Origin: Nectonema munidae
Lineage: Eukaryota > Nematomorpha > Nectonematoida > Nectonematidae
Length of the DNA stretch: 64,000 nt
Reading direction: 5' to 3'
Assembly: GCA_030549495.1 (NCBI GenBank)
Contig: JAUIRK010000226.1
Location: forward strand, 124,001-188,000
Part shown: positions 57,150 to 64,000 of the stretch, piece by piece
Layout of the letters: each line of letters opens with the position of its first letter
How positions within the stretch are numbered: position 1 is the stretch's first letter
The notes under the pieces: model-generated
The model's database searches: none
Told to the model about the DNA's origin: nothing
Seen by the model: the letters and a program-made list of their open reading frames with translations, nothing else
Made by a program: the position numbers and the translations under genes

Positions 57150-58410
57150 AATTCTTCGAAATTCACTTTGTTGAGCCTCAAATTCACTTAGGCCTGATAA
57201 TTGTTCCATAGACTGTCAACAGCTGAGAATGAAGAAAAGCACCACCTAACATCAAAGACCTTACTGACTTTCCGGGGTGTACACTCGAAGCCAGTCGCGA
57301 CACTATCCAACAAGCGCGGATTTTTGGGAGAGCGTGAAAATGTAGAGTAGAGTTTGTGATGGTAAAGTGATTTACTTGTGTGACACTTTTTGTAGCGCCA
57401 TGCACAGTGAGCTCAAGTCTATGAGCGACACAATGAAAAGATGGCAAATAAGGAACACCAATAAGTTCAGAGAACTTCTTGATGAGACCGCCTTTTTGGC
57501 CAATCATCACAGATGCGCCATTAGATCCAATACCTAAGAGTTTATTTTTGAGCATTTCGATACCAAGTGCACGCATGAAAGAATCAAAAAGTGCCTGGGA
57601 AATAGCGTCAGCTGTCGTATTGTTCAACTCTGACATCTTCCAAAATATATTTGAACATCTCCTTTTACAGCGAGTCGAACATAAGAAATTAAGACTGACC
57701 GATTGCTCACAGTAGTTGATTCATCCACAATAATTGAAAAATTCAAGCATTCGCAACTTCAAATATGCGTAATAAGCTCAACTTTCCCTTCTTTTGCTAG
57801 AAACATGGTAATATTTTTGCAAGCATGATCCCATTTCAAGTCCATTTAACTTTTGCAGTTGTATTACTTTTCCTTGTTTCTTGAAAGACAGGTCTTCCTA
57901 GGCTATAAAATACGAAGTTCGAAACACACGTAAAGTTTCTTGGTGCCTGGATTCCACGAACTTAAAAGCTTGCAAGCGTTGTTCGTTGAAGAAAGCCATG
58001 ATTAAATATTTTTCTCTGTCTTTGATGGTTTCAACAACAAACTTGTGAGACTTGGATTTGGAGTGCTCAGAAACTTTATCAGATAGCTTTTTTCGCTCTT
58101 TGCCCTGAACCCCTCCACCTTGCACGAAAATCTCAGTCCATTGCTTTTCCACAAGTAAACTAGTGGACGCAGCATACTTTGGTGGAAGAGCCATAAAGTC
58201 TTTGCACACGTTGCAAAAAAGCTTCTAATTTTTTATAATAAGCCATGGATGACGACTTTGCCACGTTTTATAAAGTGGCTCAGTTAACCCAATTGGTAGT
58301 TCATTCGCTACTTTTGATGCGCAAAGCTCAGTACTTTTGCTTTGTTCATCGCTATCGTCAGTGCGAGGAGGCTCAGAGCTACTTGACGGCATCGGTTCAA
58401 TAATTTCAGT
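57150..58410 (-). mobile_element. BED-type hAT transposase remnant
   Basis: Minus-strand order is QGGGVQGKERKKLSDKVSEH then SKSKSHKFVVETIKDREKY (finger region with the H-x4-H-like end), LRMLEFFNYCGWINYCEQSV, TADAISQALFDSFMRALGIE, and GIGSNGASVMIGQKGGLIKK then PSFHCVAHRLELTVHGATKS. The GxDGAxVMxGxxxGVxxK...HCxAHRLEL run is the hAT core with its CxxH. The C-terminal dimerisation region is missing, and frame shifts are present. Its 5' part runs into the young 290-bp repeat at 58427. Confidence 0.78.
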
Positions 58411-58426
58411 TTCATCATCACTTTCT

Positions 58427-58713
58427 TATCATATTTTCGATGAAACACACACACACAAATGATATATAGGGGCATTGGATGTGCTAAGAGGTTTATTGTT
58501 AAATGGAATTAACAATCAGAAGTATTTGATCCGATACTCCTTTATACTGCTAATCACATTGCCGCTTATCGATCTAATATATTGTCGATTGAGCTTATCG
58601 ATCTATTGCTCCATAGACGAGATTATTAATAAAAACACATAAAATGAATTCAATAATTCAGATAATAGGATTGCAAATACACTACTGACTCTTATATTAT
58701 GTTTTAAAAAAAT
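58427..58713 (+). repeat. About 290-bp repeat, near-identical to 39038-39328
   Basis: It differs from the 39-kb copy by a shorter CA run and a few substitutions (GGGGCATTGG for GGGGCAATGG, TTTATACTG for TTTACACTG). It starts immediately upstream of the hAT remnant, so it either interrupted that element or marks a rearrangement. Confidence 0.8.
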
Positions 58714-58714
58714 A

Positions 58715-59905
58715 TATATCACTTTATTTTTTTTTAAATCAGATAAAGACGTTTGTCGCTTGATTTCAGTTAATAGCATTCACCATGTTGGAAAAGTACG
58801 ATATAAATCAGCTCGGGATGTCAAAAGGACTTTGATTACAATTCACAGTATGTAATTTCACTTACAGTTTATGTATGCAATTCCACACACTGAGAACGTA
58901 AGCAAAATGTTACGCAATGCATACGAGAGTCTGGATGATGAATAAAGACATACGCACTTTCATATTGGTTCATGTAAAATGGGGTCTAACTATTCGAAGC
59001 GAGCTGGAATGATCAGCGGCCATATATACAGTTGAGTAAAAATTAATTGAGATAAAAAAAGCTCAAATTTTTAAATTTTATCCAATATTTATTTTTTATT
59101 AATAATATTTTAATATCAACTTATTATAATGTTCAAAAGTTTCAGAATGTTGAGTATCAAAGATCGTTTAAATTTAACACATTAAGGGCCAAAAAAGAAA
59201 ATAAAATGGCATATATAACCTTATATTTAAAAGAATAGAAAAAACAGACGCAGACAAAACTGTTCCTTTTAGTTTTGTTAAAGATCCTTTTCCATATAAA
59301 AAAAATCAACAATTTAATTTCAATTTTGTATGCCGTATAAATAGTTTGTAATATAAAAATAATGAAAATCAATTGTGAAGCGGAAGAGACAAATATTTTT
59401 TCATGATCAACTTTTTTTAGTTTTAAACAGGACAGCCTTTGAGAAAATAATGTAAATTATTACATTATAGATGTATGTTACTAAAAATGGTTACACGTAA
59501 GATGTGTGACATTGGGACATTTTTGAGCCCCTCCCCCCACTCCTGGGAGGAGCAAAATTATTTCACTGGGGGGGGCTGTTTATAAGCTATTATATATGAT
59601 GCAAAAATGTTTGCGGACCCCTAATAAAACCTCAATTATAAAGAATCTCTAGATGTATTCGAAATTTCATTTCAATCTAATAATATAAAATGGCAAATTA
59701 TATCGCGAAATCATGCATTTAATGATATAGTAGTATGCCAAGCCTTTAAAATGCATTTTTATATACTCTATAATCTTACCAGACCACTGATTTGTATATG
59801 AAGTTAATAAAACGCCAACTTTGAGCACGCACCCACACCTTAAATTTATTATTTAGAACGGGGTGGCAGTAAAATGTACAAGGAAAAAAAAATATAATAT
59901 AGATT
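58715..59905. other. No gene recognised
   Basis: AT-rich. A G tract at about 59568-59576 and a Tigger-like phrase AATAAAACCTCAATTATAAA at 59623 are the only landmarks. Confidence 0.35.
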
Positions 59906-59910
59906 TAGTT

Positions 59911-60054
59911 AGAAAATTTACCTTAATAATAAATTATTAACAATTAATTTAGGGTTTGGAATAAGATAAAAGATGAAAAAGACTCATTAATATCTTATTC
60001 CAAACCCTAAATTAATTGTTAATAATTTCTTATTATTATTAGAGTAAATTTTCT
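59911..60054. mobile_element. Long-hairpin MITE
   Basis: The arms AGAAAATTTA...AGGGTTTGGAATAAGATA and TATCTTATTCCAAACCCT...TAAATTTTCT pair over about 58 bp, perfectly over the inner 38 bp, around a loop of about 20 nt. A transcript would form a near-perfect hairpin. No coding sequence. Confidence 0.75.
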
Positions 60055-60093
60055 ACCACCATTTTGATATAATTTATAAATCCCAGAGAAAGT

Positions 60094-60209
60094 TTAACCC
60101 TTTGAAGAACAGAATTTTGAAGAATAATCGTCTGCTTTTTTCCAATGGAATTTTGTATGTTGTAAGCAGACGATTATTTCTTGATACACACTAAGCCTCG
60201 AAGGGTTAA
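60094..60209. mobile_element. TTAA MITE, variant C
   Basis: TTAA flanks and termini CCCTTTGAAGAACAGAATTT and CTAAGCCTCGAAGGG. The core has AATCGTCTGCTT and AAGCAGACGATT as an internal inverted repeat. It lies 40 bp from the long-hairpin MITE. Confidence 0.8.
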
Positions 60210-60214
60210 GTGTT

Positions 60215-61060
60215 TATTTTTCGTCATGAGAAAATATTCTTCATCTGTTCAATACCGAATACAATTTATGTTGAAAATGAAAAGTTAAATAGAAGATATA
60301 AGGATGATAGATTCAAAAAAACAAAAAAAATTGTGATAATTAACAAGATTATTTTTGGATATAGTAATTATGCTATTAATTATTTAATAATTTTGGAGAT
60401 AATGATCTTGGTAAGTTTTTTATTCAGAAAAATATCATCTTAAATTTTATTATTGTCAACCATTTTTGTTACCTCGATAAAAATTCAAATGTCTATGCGA
60501 AGAAAAAAAATTTAAAAAATAAAAACATTAAGTGAGTGCATATTTCAGTACAATGGTAATTTATTGATGGGAAATTCGTAAGTAGCTTTCGATGGTTTCA
60601 TTGAGAAACTGCTTTCAGTTTCTGACAGATAATTCAGGATAGTTGTCATTAGAGGAAAAACATAATCTTACCAGACTGAACTCGTTTAAAACTTAGACTT
60701 GAAAACGGCCAATCAGCTAAATAGATTATGACTTACGAAAAGGTCATCTTGATTTTTTCATAAAGAAAATTGTATTCTATTAAGAATCTTTTCACGTGAA
60801 AGACATTGTACGTCTGCGTGAAAAACAAGAATAGACAAGTCAACGTCCATTTCTTCATAAAGTAATTTTAAAACTCTTAAAGTGATAGAGTTTGCCCTCT
60901 TCAGACAATGGTGTGCATTCATTTGAAACCAATTGCTTCACACAATGTTTTGCAGCCTCTAATCAAGGATAGAGATAAAACACTAAACTTTATAAATACC
61001 ATTTCATTTTTTGTTGAATTCATTGTTTTTTCAATAGACCTACTGTTCACGACTCTCAGA
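60215..61060. other. No gene recognised
   Basis: AT-rich, probably the 5' untranslated or flanking part of the Tigger element that follows. No matching left terminal repeat was found. Confidence 0.35.
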
Positions 61061-61063
61061 TTT

Positions 61064-62822
61064 AAAATGTCTGGCAAATGTTTAAAAAGAAAACGTTATG
61101 TTTTGTCTTTAGACGACAAAGTGCAGATTTTGAAAAGACTTGTTTCTCGTTCAGTAGCTGCACATTTAGCTGAAGAATATGGTGTCGGGCGATCCACAAT
61201 CACTAATATTTAAAGTCCAATAGCTAAACTCACTGAGTTTACTGCTTCTCAACCAACAAAAAACAGTGCACTAGAAAGAAAATATTTGTAGGAAACAAAC
61301 AGAAGATGGAAGATGCTTTGTGCACATGTTTTACTCAAGAGCGGGCTAAAGGTACACCTATCACTGGCCCGATCATGATGGAGAAAGCACTATTCTTCGA
61401 CAGACAACTCAACGGCGACAACCGCACTTTCAAAGCATGACAAGAATGGCTTGAGAGATTCAAGAACAGTTATGGCATTCGACAACTGGATATTGTTGGC
61501 GAACGCCTATCTGCTGACACATCAAAGGTTGACAACTTCCGACACAATACTCTGAAAGCACTGATGAATCAACACGATTTGTGTCAGGAGCAGATTTATA
61601 ATGAAGACGAGACGGGTTTATTCAGGCATTTTGTTCCGGACAAAACCTTAGCGTCAGCTTCCGAAAAATCTGTTCGACGACATTGTGTCATCTGTACGAC
61701 GACATTGTGTCATCTGTACGACGACATCTACCCAGACAACACATACCACAACGCGCACTTCTACTCATTGACAACTGTCCTGCCCACCCAGACACACAAA
61801 CACTTAAAGAGCAGACGGCAACTTCAAATGTTTATTCCTTCCCCCAAACGCCACATCAATTCTACAACCTATGGATGGAGGGATCATCGCCACTTTCAAA
61901 AAGCACTACAAAAAACAACTTCTTCGACGCTTAATCTACGACCAGTCGTCGCCAGACGGCAGCCTATTCGACTTGCAAAGAGCTCTCACATTAAATATGC
62001 CATACACATTATTGACTCCGAATGGACATCTGTCAAACCAGAAACCATACACAAAGTTTTGCAGAAAACCATATTCATTTAAAGACAAACCGCTAGAGAC
62101 AGTGATGAAGAAGCGAATGTGCCTCTCAGCGTCCTTAGAGACTTACTAAGACAACTGTATGGACAAGACAACATCAACAGCAATGATATCTCAGAATGGT
62201 GCGACATTGAGAGAGACATGATCGCTTGCCAAGAACTCACTGACCATGAGATCATACACAGCGTCACAGGAAATGCCCCATCATAACCTGAGTCAGACGA
62301 CGAACCATCTACTGAAACACTCACTCTATACCAACCAATGCTGAAGCCGTAGATATTATGGACCAAGCATTGTGTTGGTTAGAAGTCGATGACAACACCA
62401 ATCACAATGCACCTCGGTGTTCTTCGATTATTACGAGAGAAAGCAACACGAAAAAGATTGTCAAATCTTAAACCTCAATCTATTAAGACATTTTATAAAC
62501 CTGTACGATAATTTGTATCTTTATATGCTCCAATATATTTTATAAATATTGTATAAAAATTAATATATTATTTATTTTTGGGTCATAGAAACACTGTTTC
62601 GAGCCACAGATGATTATTTACACAAGTAAGTGACAATTAACATGTATATTATCTATTGTTTAGACTGGATCAATTGGATGTTCGAATTTTTCGTTCGAGA
62701 AACTCGAGCTTACGCCCACGGTCTGTGAGTCTGCCTTGGTTAATTCAAGTAACCGAACACTCACGTATCCGAACAAATAGCTTGTTTCCGGGCTTGTTCG
62801 GTTACGTGAGGTTTTACTGTAT
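61064..62822 (+). mobile_element. Tigger-type element 2, decayed
   Basis: It begins MSGKCLKRKRYVLSLDDKVQ, then LAEEYGVGRSTITNI, the CENP-B/pogo helix-turn-helix. It continues QIYNEDETGLFRHFVPDKTL (first catalytic Asp), ALLLIDNCPAHPDTQTLKEQ (second, in DNCPAHP) and DGGIIATFKKHYKKQLLRRL. In Tigger the last motif reads MDQGVIATFK. Stops and frame shifts separate these parts. A GGCTTGTTCGGTTACGTGAG GTTTTACTGTA end at 62792-62822 looks like the right terminal repeat. It is a separate insertion from the 56-kb copy, which has more Tigger-like spellings. Confidence 0.82.
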
Positions 62823-62829
62823 TTGTAAA

Positions 62830-63240
62830 CTTTGTAGGTTTTATTTTGATCTGTCAAGTCATGTGCTTCTATATATTAAAATATAAATTGATTCATATAT
62901 ATAATATTTTGCTAAATGTTATTCATATATATATTGTATGCGTAAAAATGTGAAACCTCATGTTACCATATCGCATTGACAGATAAAAAAAGCACATCCA
63001 AAATTTAACATGGTAAAATTCAATCACATAAAATTCAGCACATTCTAAACAATTTCAATAAAACCGCTTATTTAGATGATTACACGCATGATCAGATTTT
63101 TCTCGTTGATAGGCAGCCACAATTATTTGCAAACAAAGATACAATTGAATTAAAATGAATAATAAGAGGACACTTTAAAACTTTATTAAAATCCAAATGT
63201 TTTTTCCATGTATCTAAATCTCTATTTCAAAGATAAAAAA
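62830..63240. other. No gene recognised
   Basis: AT-rich DNA; nothing recognised on either strand. Confidence 0.35.
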
Positions 63241-63244
63241 TATA

Positions 63245-63453
63245 AATTATAAATAGGTTGGTTGGTTGGTTTGGTTGGTTGGTTTGAGATATCAAAGCAC
63301 TTTCAGCAGTTAAGCTATATGCTCGCATTTTGCTTAAGATGGTTAATCACAGTTTTTGTGAATTTGTTTTTAGAGTTGGGAGCCTTGGGGATCGAACCCC
63401 TGACCTTCAACTGTTAAGCTGAGAGGTACACCCTAACAACCATGAGGCTCCTA
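63245..63453 (-). mobile_element. Second tRNA-derived SINE family
   Basis: The minus strand from 63452 starts GGAGCCTCATGGTTGTTAGG (A-box-like) and reaches GGGGTTCGATCCCC (B box). It then reads AAGGCTCCCA, which pairs with the opening AGGAGCC, so the head still folds like a tRNA with a long variable region. A body of about 95 nt ends in CCAA repeats (63256-63283). A single copy is in the window, so a diverged tRNA gene is possible, but the linked body and simple tail favour a SINE. Confidence 0.65.
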
Positions 63454-63459
63454 ATTATA

Positions 63460-64000
63460 AATAGAAGGAAAGAAAGAATATAAAAGCAACTAATCTTTGT
63501 AGTATGGGTAAATGAAGAGAAGAGGTGTAATATGTATCATGGTTTGGATTTTAATGAAGCCTTCAAGTGTCTACTTATTTATTAATTTTAATTAAATTTT
63601 TAACATGGAATAATTCGTCAATAATTTAATCAATAAATATAAAGATAAAAATTTTTCATTTCTCATCTAGTTCCAAAATAATTCATGGGCAACTGTGTAA
63701 CATGAAATGCCCTCAAGTTTAAGAACTACTAATCTAGATCATAAAAATCAGCAACACTACTATACATTTTTATTAATTATATCTGAAAAAGTTAGTGATC
63801 TTACAACTTCAGTGAAGTTTGGAATTGTTGAATTTGAAAGCAGTTCTATTTATATTCAAATCTATATTTTATACAAGTTAATCACACCTCAAAAATATAT
63901 ATTATATTAACCATTATAACAGTATTTTTTATTAAAGGTTATATTAGTTAGTTTCATATACATAAAACAAAATAAAAATACCTCATATTTATTTTTATAG
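63460..64000. other. No gene recognised
   Basis: AT-rich DNA to the window edge; the 67-codon frame at 63707-63910 has no recognisable match. Confidence 0.35.

Noticed and set aside
63379-63452. Functional tRNA gene
   Set aside because: The head folds roughly as a tRNA, but the T stem has mismatches, and a body plus CCAA tail follow, as in a SINE.

Overview
The window is a very AT-rich stretch of an animal nuclear genome. Its genes are interrupted by GT-AG introns, and DNA transposons, LINEs, SINEs and MITEs are dense. The one long host gene encodes an AP180/CALM protein that resembles arthropod and nematode versions (for example an ANTH run reading NEPNVSIP). A protostome invertebrate is therefore the best guess, possibly a crustacean or other arthropod; the sequence does not settle the species. 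There are no bacterial operons, CRISPR arrays or rRNA genes, and I recognised no LTR element or Polinton.

Layout. The minus strand from about 43.95 kb down to 2.76 kb is a single PICALM/AP180 (clathrin assembly protein) gene. I could place twelve exons with consistent splice phases, including exons of only 40, 42 and 57 nt. One exon inside the ANTH domain, between 38.1 and 24.8 kb, was not found. The true start and the last C-terminal exon are also unresolved. The introns are filled with mobile elements: tRNA-derived SINEs, hAT transposase remnants, RTE-type and CR1-like LINE fragments, a Penelope-like GIY-YIG remnant, a probable Helitron 3' end with a minisatellite, hAT MITEs with perfect 8-bp target duplications, and a large family of TTAA-flanked piggyBac-like MITEs.

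Upstream of that gene (44-50 kb) lies a degraded LINE endonuclease remnant and a large decayed LINE of the I/R1 group on the minus strand (RT plus RNase H). A minisatellite abuts the 3' end of this LINE and is split by a hAT-like insertion. At 50.8-51.0 kb, minus strand, is the last exon of a kinesin with a C-terminal motor (kinesin-14), with a poly(A) signal just downstream; its other exons were not found. At 54.35-55.03 kb, minus strand, is an intact single-exon gene for a small zinc-ribbon protein resembling the C18orf21/UPF0711 family. From 56 to 62.8 kb the window holds two decayed Tigger (pogo-type) transposases, a decayed BED-type hAT transposase, a young repeat nearly identical to one at 39 kb, and a long-hairpin MITE. 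The right end has a second kind of tRNA-derived SINE.

The host genes are unrelated in function: endocytic coat assembly, a microtubule motor and a probable RNA-processing protein. The most distinctive feature is the TTAA MITE family. More than a dozen copies share a core containing CGTCTGC, their terminal repeats fall into at least four variants, and they are sometimes joined head to tail through shared TTAA sites.
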